Assembly (NCBI RefSeq): GCF_030405905.1
Contig: NZ_JASATW010000011.1
Coordinates: forward strand, 124,001 to 188,000
DNA from: Sphaerothrix gracilis
GTDB lineage: Bacteria; Cyanobacteriota; Cyanobacteriia; Phormidesmidales; Phormidesmidaceae
DNA: 64,000 nucleotides
Direction of reading: 5' to 3'
This document shows positions 8,435 through 17,419 of the stretch, piece by piece. Below the pieces are notes generated by a model. That model had not been told where the DNA came from and searched no databases. It saw only the letters and a list, made by a program, of their open reading frames with translations. The translations under genes were made by a program, and so were the position numbers. Numbering within the stretch: the first letter of the stretch is position 1; the number at the start of each line of letters is the position of its first letter.

Positions 8435-8642
8435 TTTGATTCTTGTTTTTACGCCCCTGCAAACTGGGTATTCTTTGTGGAAAGTTCATTCTGCGCTTTC
8501 CCAGGTGCCTCCAAGCTCTGTTTCCCCAGCGAGTCAGACCGGCAGCCAAAAGAACAAGCGATTTACGATTTTTTATTTATTTTTGTAAATCGATGTAGTG
8601 TAGCATTGCCTATGTTCCAGGAACGCTTGCTTTTGATAGATT

Positions 8643-11027
8643 GTGAAAATTCTGTTAGTAGAAAGTGACGGCCTCACCGCCAGTCTGCTTGCAGAAGCCT
8701 TGACGGCTCAGCAGTATACGGTCAGTATTCTAAGCACGGCTGAGCAAATTGACCTTGATTCCGTTTTAGCGCTTGACTATGATCTGATTCTCCTGACGCT
8801 GTTTATTGCGAACTTCAACGGCGTTGAATTTTGCCGGCAGCTGCGCCAGCGGGGCTATCAGAAATCAATCTTGCTAATCATTGGCAGCAGTTCTAGCTCA
8901 GAACTGACAGCTGGACTGGAGGCCGGAGCCGATGACTTTATTACTCAGCCCTACAGCCTGCCAGATTTAGTTACTCGCATCCAAGCGCTGTTGCGCCGCG
9001 ATCGCCTCTTGACCGCCCCTCGGCCAAACGTGATCAGTCGCGGTAACTTTGTCCTCAATCTTGAAACGGCTACCTTGAGGTACGGGCAAGCAGCCATTTC
9101 GCTCACGCCCCAGGAAGCTAGTTTGATGACGCTTTTGCTCCAGAATCCTGAACGCGCCTTTAGCCGGACTCAGCTAGCTGAACGGCTCAGTTCGGCTGAA
9201 AATCAGCTCAGTCCCCGCGCCGTAGCCGAGCTGGTTCGCAAACTGCGCCGTAGGTTCAAACAGGCCGATCTAAACATCGATCCGATTGAGACGGTTTATG
9301 GCTCTGGCTACCGGCTACATCTACCAGCGGCCCAGCTCCCGACTCCCTGGTCATCTATCTCCAACAGACTGACCCCTTCCCCAGAACTCAACCAAGTCCT
9401 AGAACGGTTTCGCAGCTCGTTTCAGGAGCAGGTCAGCCGCTTAGAGCAGGTTTGTCAAAGCCTGCTGACAAGCGGCCCTCAGCCTCAAATTAAGCAGTCT
9501 GGAGAACAAGAAGCCCATAAGCTAGCGGGGGGACTCGGCATCTTTGGTTACTCAACGGCCTCAGATATTGCCCGCGAAATTGAGCGGATTTTAGGGGATC
9601 CTAACCGCTCTAGCAAAGCCCTGATTCAAGACCTAGCAGCGCAGCTCACCGCCCTCAAGCAAGCCCTCACCTATCCCCCCGCCCTGACTTCGCCAACCCC
9701 CTTATCAACTGACCCAGTTCCCTCAGTTCTGGTCATTGATGACGATATTGCCCTGACAGAAATGCTGAGGCAAGATGCGATCGCCTGGGGGTTTAATCTG
9801 ATCGTGGCCCATGATCTCAGCAGCGCCCGCCAGCAGATTATGCAGTCTGCGCCAGATGTGATTCTGCTTGACTTGCTTTTTCCCGATACCGATGAAAATG
9901 GCCTGGCGCTACTGCGAGAGCTACAGGAACAATTTGCCGAAATTCCCGTCCTTACCATGACTATTCGCAATCGCTTAGTCGATCGGGTGACAACAGCAAA
10001 GTTAGGCAGTCGGGGCTTTCTAGCCAAGCCCATTCCCTCGGCCCAGATTTTTGAAGAGGTAATGAAAGTCCTCTTCCAGCGACAGGTAAACAGCAGTAAG
10101 GTGATTATTGTCGATGCCGACGCCACGTTACTCAGTCACATGAGTATCTTCTTGAGTAGCCACAATTTTCAGGTAGTGGCTATCCAGAATCCCAACGATT
10201 TTTGGCACGTGCTTACCGCTATTGCTCCCGACTTGCTGATTCTCAATGCTCAAATGCCGACCTTTAGCGGCTTAGATTTGTGTCAGGTGGTGCGACAAGA
10301 TCCGCATTGGGGCGACCTGCCCATCGTTCTGATTACGCCAAATGATAGCCAGGCAGCTACTGAGGCGGCCTTTGAGGCCGGAGCCGACGATTTTGTCAGC
10401 CAGCCAGTTAATCCCTCTGATCTGCTGCGTCGTACGGTAGGCCGCGTGGAGCGGGCCCGACTGCAAAAACAGATCAAGCGGCATAAGCAGCAGGAGCAGC
10501 AGGCACTCTACCACCTCGCCACAATCGATACGCTCACTCAAATTGCCAATCGCCGCCGCCTAAACGAGTATCTAAATCACGAGTGGCAAAGAATGCGGCG
10601 CGAGCAGGAAAATCTGGCGCTGATTCTCTGCGATATTGACTACTTTAAAAACTACAACGATTACTACGGCCATCCAGCCGGAGATGTTTGCCTGCAGCAG
10701 ATTGCGCAAACCATTCATACGTTGATTAACCGTCCGGCTGATTTGGTAGCACGCTACGGCGGGGAAGAATTCTGTATTGTCTTACCCAAAACGCCTCTAA
10801 ATGGAGCTATTCACGTAGTCAATCAAATTCAGCAAGCGATCGCTCAGCTACAGATTGCCCATGAACCGTCCCCGATCAGCGACTTTGTGACCCTCAGCTT
10901 TGGCATTACGCTGTTAGCGCCAACAACGGCTGAAAGTTCAGTTAGTCAGCTAATTGCAGCGGCTGATCAGGCCCTTTATGAAGCGAAGGCTCAGGGCCGC
11001 AATACTTTCTGCACGGTTTTGCCATAG
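8643..11027 (+). CDS. six-domain response regulator: REC-wHTH-Hpt-REC-REC-GGDEF
   Basis: A 794-residue fusion from a GTG start. Domains in order: receiver (1-118), OmpR-type winged helix (about 130-228), histidine phosphotransfer domain with H292 in the motif AHKLAGGLGIFG, receiver (about 362-480), receiver (about 493-610), and diguanylate cyclase (about 625-794). Only the middle receiver is intact (D366-D368, phospho-acceptor D410, K462). In the first, the acceptor is T52 and the Lys is Q102; in the third they are N535 and Q587. The cyclase has GGEEF (706-710) with an RPAD product-inhibition site at 697-700, so it should make c-di-GMP. It lies 29 bases before a histidine kinase gene, its likely partner, and could combine DNA binding with second-messenger output. 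Confidence 0.9.
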   Translation: MKILLVESDGLTASLLAEALTAQQYTVSILSTAEQIDLDSVLALDYDLILLTLFIANFNGVEFCRQLRQRGYQKSILLIIGSSSSSELTAGLEAGADDFITQPYSLPDLVTRIQALLRRDRLLTAPRPNVISRGNFVLNLETATLRYGQAAISLTPQEASLMTLLLQNPERAFSRTQLAERLSSAENQLSPRAVAELVRKLRRRFKQADLNIDPIETVYGSGYRLHLPAAQLPTPWSSISNRLTPSPELNQVLERFRSSFQEQVSRLEQVCQSLLTSGPQPQIKQSGEQEAHKLAGGLGIFGYSTASDIAREIERILGDPNRSSKALIQDLAAQLTALKQALTYPPALTSPTPLSTDPVPSVLVIDDDIALTEMLRQDAIAWGFNLIVAHDLSSARQQIMQSAPDVILLDLLFPDTDENGLALLRELQEQFAEIPVLTMTIRNRLVDRVTTAKLGSRGFLAKPIPSAQIFEEVMKVLFQRQVNSSKVIIVDADATLLSHMSIFLSSHNFQVVAIQNPNDFWHVLTAIAPDLLILNAQMPTFSGLDLCQVVRQDPHWGDLPIVLITPNDSQAATEAAFEAGADDFVSQPVNPSDLLRRTVGRVERARLQKQIKRHKQQEQQALYHLATIDTLTQIANRRRLNEYLNHEWQRMRREQENLALILCDIDYFKNYNDYYGHPAGDVCLQQIAQTIHTLINRPADLVARYGGEEFCIVLPKTPLNGAIHVVNQIQQAIAQLQIAHEPSPISDFVTLSFGITLLAPTTAESSVSQLIAAADQALYEAKAQGRNTFCTVLP

Positions 11028-11056
11028 AGCCTATGTGTTGTCACGGTTAGCCCTGC

Positions 11057-12439
11057 ATGAGAAGTCTGTTTGCAGTTTGCCACACTGTCTTAATCTCGCT
11101 GCGTTCCGCTTTAGCGGAGTTTTTAGAACGTTGGCTGAGCGATCGCCCCAATAAATATATTTTGGCCTGGGGCGCACTTGTCATTCTACAAATGAGCCTG
11201 ATTGCAGGCACAATTGGCTACTTATCTAGCCATCATGGGCTGACAACTCAAGGATTAAGCTGGCTTAGTTTTAGCCTGGCCGGATTGATGAGCCTACTGG
11301 CTCAATACCAGTATCATCAGGCGCAGACACAGGCTGCTAAAAGCGAACCGCTGACGGCTATACTCAAACAATTTCCCTTAGCCCTTGGCATCACCACCCC
11401 AAAGGGTTGCCTGACGCAAGCCAATGTCGCCCTCTGTCAGCTCACAGGCTATAGCCAGTCAGATTTATTAGCAAAGTCTTTTACTGAGCTAATTGATCCG
11501 CGCGATCGCCCTTATTTTGAATCAGCCCTGTGGCAGCTATTTCGGCAGCAGCAGAGGCATTTCAGCCTGCAACTGCGCTTAAGAAAAAAGTCAGGCTCAA
11601 GTATTTGGATCGCCATTGAGGCTTCACTCATTCATCTACAAGCACAGCCATCATTTTTAGTTTTTTTGCTGCAGGAGACACACCCATACCAGCTATCAGC
11701 ACAGCCACAGTCAGAGCTAATTTCAGCTGTTAGCCACGAACTAAAAACGCCTTTAACGGCAATTAAAGGCTCTCTAGGACTGCTAGAAACCGGCCTCTAT
11801 CACCATCAGCCTGAGCAAACTCAGCGCATGTTAGAAATTGCCAACCTAGAGTGCGATCGCCTAATACGCCTGATCAACAATATCTTAAATGTTGAGCGAT
11901 TACAGGCAGGAACGACATGGCTACAGCCTCAGATCTGCGACGTCAGCGACCTTTTAAATCAGGCTTTTAGGAGCGTGCAACCAATTGCTGCAGAAAAGTC
12001 AGTTTTGTTAGATTTGGAGCCGTCAGGACAGCAGGTATGGGCCGATCCAGATGCTGTCCATCAAATTTTGATCAACCTGATTGACAATGCCGTTAAATTT
12101 TCAGAGGCCGGCAGTACCATATGGATTACAGCAGCTCTTGATGTCAAAGGGCAGGCTCGCAATCGTTTAGAAAACTCTGAGCCGAACATTTTATTTTCTA
12201 TCCGGGATCAGGGGAAAGGAATTGTGGCTGACAGATTGCAGCTAATTTTTGAGCGGTTTCAATTCGCAGAAACATCAGGCTTTGAGCCGGGCAGAGGTAC
12301 GGGCTTAGGGCTAGCTATTTGTAAGAGCCTTGTGGAACAGCAGGGAGGTCAAATTTGGGCAATTAGTCAGCTGGCTCAGGGCAGTACTTTTTTCTTTACC
12401 TTACCGCAGCCTTCGGATCAAGAATCTTATAAGATTTAA
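11057..12439 (+). CDS. membrane PAS histidine kinase
   Basis: A 460-residue sensor kinase. Two N-terminal membrane segments (about 33-55 and 68-85) are joined by a very short loop, so sensing is probably intramembrane or cytoplasmic. A PAS domain follows (about 100-215; FPLALGITTPKGCLTQAN, GYSQSDLLAKSF). The dimerisation helix carries the phospho-acceptor H227 in SHELKTPLTA, and the ATPase domain has N (LINLIDNAVKFSEAG), G1 (RDQGKGI) and G2 (GRGTGLGLAI) boxes, all intact. It is placed directly after the six-domain regulator and before a single receiver, which suggests a three-component relay. The stimulus is unknown; the following cydAB genes raise a redox or oxygen cue as a possibility. Confidence 0.92.
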   Translation: MRSLFAVCHTVLISLRSALAEFLERWLSDRPNKYILAWGALVILQMSLIAGTIGYLSSHHGLTTQGLSWLSFSLAGLMSLLAQYQYHQAQTQAAKSEPLTAILKQFPLALGITTPKGCLTQANVALCQLTGYSQSDLLAKSFTELIDPRDRPYFESALWQLFRQQQRHFSLQLRLRKKSGSSIWIAIEASLIHLQAQPSFLVFLLQETHPYQLSAQPQSELISAVSHELKTPLTAIKGSLGLLETGLYHHQPEQTQRMLEIANLECDRLIRLINNILNVERLQAGTTWLQPQICDVSDLLNQAFRSVQPIAAEKSVLLDLEPSGQQVWADPDAVHQILINLIDNAVKFSEAGSTIWITAALDVKGQARNRLENSEPNILFSIRDQGKGIVADRLQLIFERFQFAETSGFEPGRGTGLGLAICKSLVEQQGGQIWAISQLAQGSTFFFTLPQPSDQESYKI

Positions 12440-12557
12440 TTCTGAACTCTAACTTTTTTTGCAGCCAAACTCAGTTTATTGTTTTTCACCTGTCTATTTT
12501 TTGAGGAGATTAAAATACTAACATCAGCCACAATAAGTCCGCCCATCATCGTTAAAA

Positions 12558-12944
12558 ATGGTCAGAAAAATTCTAATTGTCGATGATGATGAGCGGATTT
12601 GCGAAGTGATTCGGGCCTGTTTAGAAGATTTAGCTGGCTGGCTGACGCTGACGGCTCAGTCGAGCACTGAGGGGTTGTCTCAGGCAAAAATAGAGCAGCC
12701 CGATGCTATTTTGCTAGATGTTTCAATGCCAGATATCAGCGGCCTAGAGTTTCTAGCGGCGTTGAAAGCCGAAGCCTCAATCAGCTACATTCCAGTCATT
12801 TTACTGACGGCCAAAGGGACCCCTAGCGATCGCAATCGGTTTTCCCAACTCGATGTCGCCGGGGTGATTTATAAGCCCTTTAATCCTGTTGATCTAAGCC
12901 GTCAGGTAGCCCAAATTTTGCGCTGGCCTGAGGGCCGGTGTTAA
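12558..12944 (+). CDS. single-domain response regulator
   Basis: A stand-alone receiver of 128 residues with every catalytic feature: acidic pocket D9-D11 (IVDDDERI), phospho-acceptor D54 (LLDVSMPD), Thr in LLTAKGTP and K106 in YKPF. No output domain is attached, so it probably works as a phosphate shuttle or by protein contact, as CheY or Spo0F do. It comes 118 bases after the histidine kinase gene. With that kinase and the Hpt domain of the six-domain regulator, it could complete a His-Asp-His-Asp relay. Confidence 0.9.
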   Translation: MVRKILIVDDDERICEVIRACLEDLAGWLTLTAQSSTEGLSQAKIEQPDAILLDVSMPDISGLEFLAALKAEASISYIPVILLTAKGTPSDRNRFSQLDVAGVIYKPFNPVDLSRQVAQILRWPEGRC

Positions 12945-13105
12945 TTGCAGCTCTAACATATCAGCGGCGATCGCGCTCTGTCAGGTTTCGCGCAAAACCC
13001 AGGGAAAACTCTCGCTGCAAAGAATTTTCTAGTTAGCATAGAATCGTTCAAATTCTTGGCGGTCGCTTGCCGCCGGGTTTTAGCCCTCAGCGATAAAAAT
13101 TCCCT

Positions 13106-14548
13106 ATGTCTTTTTTATCCGACACGGTTGTACTCTCGCGGATGCAGTTCGCGCTGACAGCCATCTTCCACATGATTTGGCCTGTCCTGACGACTGGGCT
13201 AGGTATTTATTTAGTTCTAGTCGAGGCCCTGTGGCTCAAAACCCGCAATCCGGTTTACTACTATCACGCTCGCTTCTGGTCTAAGCTCTATATTCTCAAT
13301 TTTGGTATTGGTGTCGCCAGCGGCATTCCTATGGGCTTTCAGTTTGGCACCAACTGGGCCCCCTTTTCGGAAGCCGTTGGTAACTTCTTTGGCAGCATTA
13401 TTGGCTTTGAATCTTCCTGGGCCTTCATGCTAGAAGCCGCCTTTCTCGGCATCATGGTGTTTGGCTGGGAGCGTGTTAATCCGATCATTCACTTCGTAGC
13501 CACTATTCTGGTCGCCTTTGGCGCCAATCTCTCTACCTTTTGGATTTTGACTGCCAACTCGTGGATGCAAACCCCGGCAGGCGGCCAGTTTGTAGACGGC
13601 ATTTTTATCGTCAGCGACTACTTTCAGGCCATTCTTAACCCGTTCATGGCAGTTAGTGTCGCCCATATGTTTTTGGCAACGCTAGAAACTTCGCTATTTG
13701 TTATTGGCGGCATCAGCGCCTGGTATATCATCAATCAGCGTCAGCCCGAATTTTTTACCAAGGCTTTCAAAATCGCGCTTGCCACCGCGATCGCTGTTGC
13801 CCCCCTGCAAATCTACGTCGGTCATCTCAGCGGCGAGCAGGTCTATCACCGTCAGCCGACCAAAATGGCAGCGATGGAGGCGCTTTGGGAAACTCAGCCC
13901 GCCGGGCAGCCTGCTGATTGGAGTTTAGTTGCTCTGCCCAACAAACAGGCTGAGCAAAACGACTGGGAAATCAAAGTGCCCAATGCCCTCGGCTACATCT
14001 TGGAGCTGAAGCCCAATTTATCGGAGCCGGTTCAGGGACTGAAAGAATTTCCGCCTGAAGATCGCCCCGGCATGATTGGGCTGGTTTACTATTCCTTCCG
14101 GGCCATGATTGCCATCGGTTTTTTCCTGGCGGGTCTGATGTTGCTAACGACCCTGCAGTGGCTCCGAGGCCAGCTTTCACCTGAAAATATCACCCAGCAG
14201 CGCTGGCTATTACGAGGCTGGATTTTCTCGGCTCCTCTGGGCTATATCGCTGTAGAATCTGGCTGGATCGTGCGCTGTGTAGGTCGTCAGCCGTGGGTCG
14301 TGTATGGTCAAATCCGTACGGCTGATGCGGTTTCTAGCCTGCCACCTAGCGATGTGCTGACTACCCTCATCGGCTTCGCTTCCACCTATACGGTCTTGTT
14401 CATCGCCGCGCTTTATTTTGGCAGCCGGATTATTCGTCGTGGCCCTCGCCTAGATTTGCCTATTCCAGGCGTTGAGGAAAAACCCGCTGTGGACACTGAA
14501 CCCGGTCAATTCACGCCTGATGAACGCCCTGTCGAAGCCCAGCAGTAA
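13106..14548 (+). CDS. cydA: cytochrome bd-type quinol oxidase subunit I
   Basis: Terminal oxidase subunit carrying the haems and the quinol site; it oxidises plastoquinol and reduces oxygen to water in the cytoplasmic or thylakoid membrane. The 480-residue length, nine or so membrane segments, early haem-ligand His in ALTAIFHMIWP, the GFQFGTNW segment and the signature GRQPWVVYGQIRTADAVS identify it. The quinol loop lacks the long insertion of E. coli CydA, as in cyanide-insensitive (CioA-type) enzymes. The C-terminal tail (about 455-480) is acidic and Pro-rich. It is followed after 15 bases by cydB, clearly one operon. Confidence 0.93.
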   Translation: MSFLSDTVVLSRMQFALTAIFHMIWPVLTTGLGIYLVLVEALWLKTRNPVYYYHARFWSKLYILNFGIGVASGIPMGFQFGTNWAPFSEAVGNFFGSIIGFESSWAFMLEAAFLGIMVFGWERVNPIIHFVATILVAFGANLSTFWILTANSWMQTPAGGQFVDGIFIVSDYFQAILNPFMAVSVAHMFLATLETSLFVIGGISAWYIINQRQPEFFTKAFKIALATAIAVAPLQIYVGHLSGEQVYHRQPTKMAAMEALWETQPAGQPADWSLVALPNKQAEQNDWEIKVPNALGYILELKPNLSEPVQGLKEFPPEDRPGMIGLVYYSFRAMIAIGFFLAGLMLLTTLQWLRGQLSPENITQQRWLLRGWIFSAPLGYIAVESGWIVRCVGRQPWVVYGQIRTADAVSSLPPSDVLTTLIGFASTYTVLFIAALYFGSRIIRRGPRLDLPIPGVEEKPAVDTEPGQFTPDERPVEAQQ

Positions 14549-14563
14549 TCGATTCGCTTATTT

Positions 14564-15580
14564 ATGAATACGCTCAGCTACTTTTTACCCCAAGTCTGGT
14601 TTGGCATTCTGGCCCTTTTTCTGTTTCTCTACGTCATGCTTGACGGCTTTGATCTGGGCGTTGGCATTCTTTCGCTCACTTCTTCCTCAGAAGAGCGTCG
14701 CGGCATCTTGATGACGAGCCTCAGCAACGTCTGGGATGCCAATGAAACCTGGCTAGTGCTGATGGGAGGCAGCCTATTCGGCGCGTTTCCGCTGGCTTAC
14801 GGCACTATTCTCAACGCGCTGTATATTCCTATTTTCATCATGCTGTTCGGCATCATCTTTCGAGCCGTTGCCTTTGAGTTTCGGGAACAGTCCAACCGCA
14901 AGTTTTTTTGGAATACGGCCTTTGGGGCAGGTAGCTTCGTCGTGGCTGTCGGTCAGGGGTTTGCCCTAGGCGGCGTTCTGGCAGGCATTCCGGTAGATGC
15001 GACCGGCCATTTTGTAGGCAGCACTTGGGAATGGTTGAACCTGCCGTCTGTGCTGGTAACGCTGACCCTGATTCAGGGATACGTACTGATTGGCTCTACC
15101 TACCTGGTTTGGAAAACCGAAGGGGAACTGCAGCAAACCCACTACCGCACCGCCAAAATAGCCGCTATCACAACGCTGGTCGGCGCTATCTTGATTACGA
15201 TCGCAACGCCCATCTTTTACAACTATGCCCGCGATCGCCTGTTTCAGGCACCCCAAGTCTATCTCTTCGCCGCTATCCCCCTGCTGGGAGTTTTACTGAT
15301 TACGCTGCTGCTGCGCAGCCTCAATCGCCAAGAGGAACGATGGCCCTTTGTTTTGACCATTCTGTTGTTTCTGCTGACGTTCGTGGGGCTAGCCTTAGTG
15401 GTGTTTCCCTATATTATTCCGACCCAAATCACGATTTATCAGGCCGCAGCCGATCCCAGTGCGCTTGTCTTTATGCTGATTTTTATCGGCGGTCTGATTC
15501 CCGTCATGTTGTTTTACAACCTCTATCAGTACATCGTGTTTCGCGGTAAAGTAACCAGCGGTGGTTACGGTGGCGAATGA
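14564..15580 (+). CDS. cydB: cytochrome bd-type quinol oxidase subunit II
   Basis: The smaller membrane subunit that packs against CydA. The 338-residue protein begins with the family's typical FLYVMLDGFDLGVGIL and NVWDANETWLVLMGGSLFGA motifs and has about eight membrane segments. It starts 15 bases after cydA, so the two are cotranscribed. Together they give a high-affinity, non-proton-pumping respiratory exit for excess reductant. The next gene (metallopeptidase-like) begins 36 bases later and may be part of the same transcript. Confidence 0.93.
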   Translation: MNTLSYFLPQVWFGILALFLFLYVMLDGFDLGVGILSLTSSSEERRGILMTSLSNVWDANETWLVLMGGSLFGAFPLAYGTILNALYIPIFIMLFGIIFRAVAFEFREQSNRKFFWNTAFGAGSFVVAVGQGFALGGVLAGIPVDATGHFVGSTWEWLNLPSVLVTLTLIQGYVLIGSTYLVWKTEGELQQTHYRTAKIAAITTLVGAILITIATPIFYNYARDRLFQAPQVYLFAAIPLLGVLLITLLLRSLNRQEERWPFVLTILLFLLTFVGLALVVFPYIIPTQITIYQAAADPSALVFMLIFIGGLIPVMLFYNLYQYIVFRGKVTSGGYGGE

Positions 15581-15616
15581 TAACTGCCGCTATTAGGGCA
15601 TTTTCCCGAACGGTTT

Positions 15617-16330
15617 ATGAGCAGCTATTCCTACCAGATTCGAGCGAGCGCCAGGGCTAAACATGTCTCCATCAAAATCTCTCCTTACGGTCAGATAGAG
15701 GTGGTTGTTCCCCGCCAGTTTGATACTCGGCGACTCCCCGAAATTTTAGAGAAAAAGCAGACCTGGATTGAGCAAACCCTGGCTAGATTGGCAGCCCAGC
15801 GGCAGTCAGCCGATGCGGCTCTAGCTGAAACCAGACCCAGCCAGATACAGCTGCGATCGCTCGACGAAATTTGGGATATTGTCTACCAGCCCAGCCAGAG
15901 CGAGCGGCTTCAGGTCAAGACGCTTAGCTCGCAGCGACTAGCCGTCACGGGTCCCGTAGCAGAAACCGCAATCTGTCAGGAAGCTTTACGGCGCTGGCTG
16001 CAGCGTAAAGCCCAGCAGATTTTGCCGCGCTGGCTGCAGCGCCGGAGTCGAATGGCGGGGCTGCCCTATAGACAAGTTGCTATTCGGGGCCAGAAAACAC
16101 GCTGGGGCAGTTGCTCTAGCCAGCAGCACATCAGCCTTAACTACAAGCTCTTGTTTCTGCCGCCGTCCCTAGTAGACTACGTGCTAGTTCACGAGCTTTG
16201 CCATACCCGGCAGATGAATCACTCCCCGGCCTTCTGGAGTCTAGTAGCGCAGCAAATGGCAGACTATCAGCAGCACAAAACCCAGCTTAAACAGGCTTGG
16301 CAGTACATCCCACGGTGGGTAGAGCAGTAA
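15617..16330 (+). CDS. YgjP/SprT-type metallopeptidase (DUF45)
   Basis: A 237-residue soluble protein of the YgjP-like (DUF45) zinc metallopeptidase family. The C-terminal half has the zinc motif HELCHTRQMNHSPAFW (HExxH then a third His) after the family motif RGQKTRWGSCSSQQHISLNY. The N-terminal half is the usual beta-rich region (KHVSIKISPYGQIEVVVP). Substrate unknown; in other bacteria such genes often neighbour restriction systems, but not here. It is 36 bases downstream of cydB and in the same direction, perhaps by chance cotranscribed. Confidence 0.88.
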   Translation: MSSYSYQIRASARAKHVSIKISPYGQIEVVVPRQFDTRRLPEILEKKQTWIEQTLARLAAQRQSADAALAETRPSQIQLRSLDEIWDIVYQPSQSERLQVKTLSSQRLAVTGPVAETAICQEALRRWLQRKAQQILPRWLQRRSRMAGLPYRQVAIRGQKTRWGSCSSQQHISLNYKLLFLPPSLVDYVLVHELCHTRQMNHSPAFWSLVAQQMADYQQHKTQLKQAWQYIPRWVEQ

Positions 16331-16622
16331 AGGCGACAGGCGCAAGCTGGCGTAAATTCGGGATTATGGACAGCAAGGCTAACTCTAAGCTAAAGTGGTA
16401 CTGACTATGTTTTAGGAAAGTGCTGAGCCAGTCGCTGATTGTATCTGTTTACGATGGATTAGTGACTCTATCATAGTCGAGCCTGAGCCAACTTCCCTTC
16501 TCATAAGCGGCATCCAGCGGGCTAGATTAGCCCTGTCGTTACTTTCAGAATTCAGCCACGATAGAATTTGGAGCGGGAAACAAGCTTGGGGTTATCAGCC
16601 GTTTTCTCAAGGGGATTGGAGT

Positions 16623-17075
16623 ATGACATCAATGCCAAGTAAAGCAAACACTAACAAGCCACTTCGATCTTTAGACGACGCGCTGGAGCGCTGCCAGGAG
16701 TTAGGAATGCGCCTGAGCCGTCAGCGGCGCTATATCTTAGAGCTGCTTTGGCAGGCCCAAGAACATCTTTCAGCCCGCGAAATCTATGACTGTCTTAATC
16801 GCCAGGGCCGGGAAATTGGGCACACGTCCGTTTATCAAAACTTAGAAGCGCTATCAGAGCAGGGCATTATTGAATGTTTAGAGCGCTCTGATGGTCGTCT
16901 TTATGGCAACATCAGCGATTCCCACAGCCATGTCAACTGTTTGGACACAAACCAAATTATTGACATCCACGTGGAGCTGCCGGCAGAGGTTATTCGTCAA
17001 ATCGAGGCCCAAACGGGCGTTACCATTACGGACTATCGCATCGATTTTTACGGCACTAAAACTCAGAGCGCGTAG
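16623..17075 (+). CDS. Fur-family regulator, PerR/FurC-like
   Basis: A 150-residue metal-dependent repressor. The N-terminal winged helix (about 15-95; MRLSRQRRYILELLWQAQ, HTSVYQNLEALSEQGII) is followed by a short dimerisation domain. Putative regulatory-metal ligands D99, H101, H103 and D114 are in place (DSHSHVNC, IIDIH), which matches peroxide-sensing PerR-like proteins. The structural-zinc site is degraded: C106 has no partner Cys (T109 instead) and no CxxC occurs at the C-terminus. The wording resembles Anabaena FurC/PerR. AAGGGGATTGGAGT precedes the ATG. Its own promoter should lie in the 292 bases after the metallopeptidase gene. Confidence 0.88.
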   Translation: MTSMPSKANTNKPLRSLDDALERCQELGMRLSRQRRYILELLWQAQEHLSAREIYDCLNRQGREIGHTSVYQNLEALSEQGIIECLERSDGRLYGNISDSHSHVNCLDTNQIIDIHVELPAEVIRQIEAQTGVTITDYRIDFYGTKTQSA

Positions 17076-17115
17076 TCTGCCACCCTATCTACGGCAAGCG
17101 TAGCGGTAATCAACA

Positions 17116-17178
17116 AAAAACAAGCTGCTCTCCTGTAGTGAAAGCAGATAGTGCTGTTGTGGAAATTAGCTTGTTTTT
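17116..17178 (+). terminator. terminator-like hairpin after the Fur-family gene
   Basis: AAAAACAAGCT (17116-17126) pairs with AGCTTGTTTTT (17168-17178) over 11 bp; the intervening 41 bases can form a smaller internal stem. A/T-rich ends flank it on both strands, so it could serve both the regulator gene and the convergent microprotein gene. Confidence 0.4.
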
Positions 17179-17212
17179 GCGTGAGCGAGATTAAAGCTGG
17201 AGGCGATCGCGC

Positions 17213-17287
17213 CTATTTGTTAAAAACGTCGCGGGTAAACAAAACCAAGACAGTGCCAAAAACAACGGCGGCAAAAGCAAGATCCAT
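17213..17287 (-). CDS. 24-residue single-span membrane microprotein
   Basis: Found by reading the strand directly; too short for usual gene callers. The ATG at 17287 is preceded by TAGGAGACTTTTC, an excellent ribosome binding site. The peptide is MDLAFAAVVFGTVLVLFTRD followed by VFNK: an acidic N-terminus, one hydrophobic helix of about 15 residues and a short charged tail. This is the size and layout of the small subunits of photosynthetic complexes (PetN, PsbM, PsaM, Ndh small subunits), but I cannot match it to any of them. It ends near the hairpin at 17116-17178. Not proven to be expressed. Confidence 0.5.
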   Translation of the reverse strand: MDLAFAAVVFGTVLVLFTRDVFNK

Positions 17288-17419
17288 GAAAAGTCTCCTA
17301 AGGTGTGACATCAATCAGCGCCAACCCAGTCGCTAAAAGGCTGGCTGGCCTCTCCCCTAACTTAACGCGATCGCTCTGTCAGGGTACAGACTGGTATCAC
17401 CCTCTATTTTTCCCGCCTA

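Noticed and set aside
8393..8668. Open frame across tRNA-Ala and the start of the six-domain regulator
   Set aside because: It reads through a tRNA and overlaps the next gene; Cys-rich, no recognisable domain.
15025..15549. 174-residue open frame inside cydB
   Set aside because: Different frame of a well-recognised membrane protein gene; composition is that of a shadow frame.
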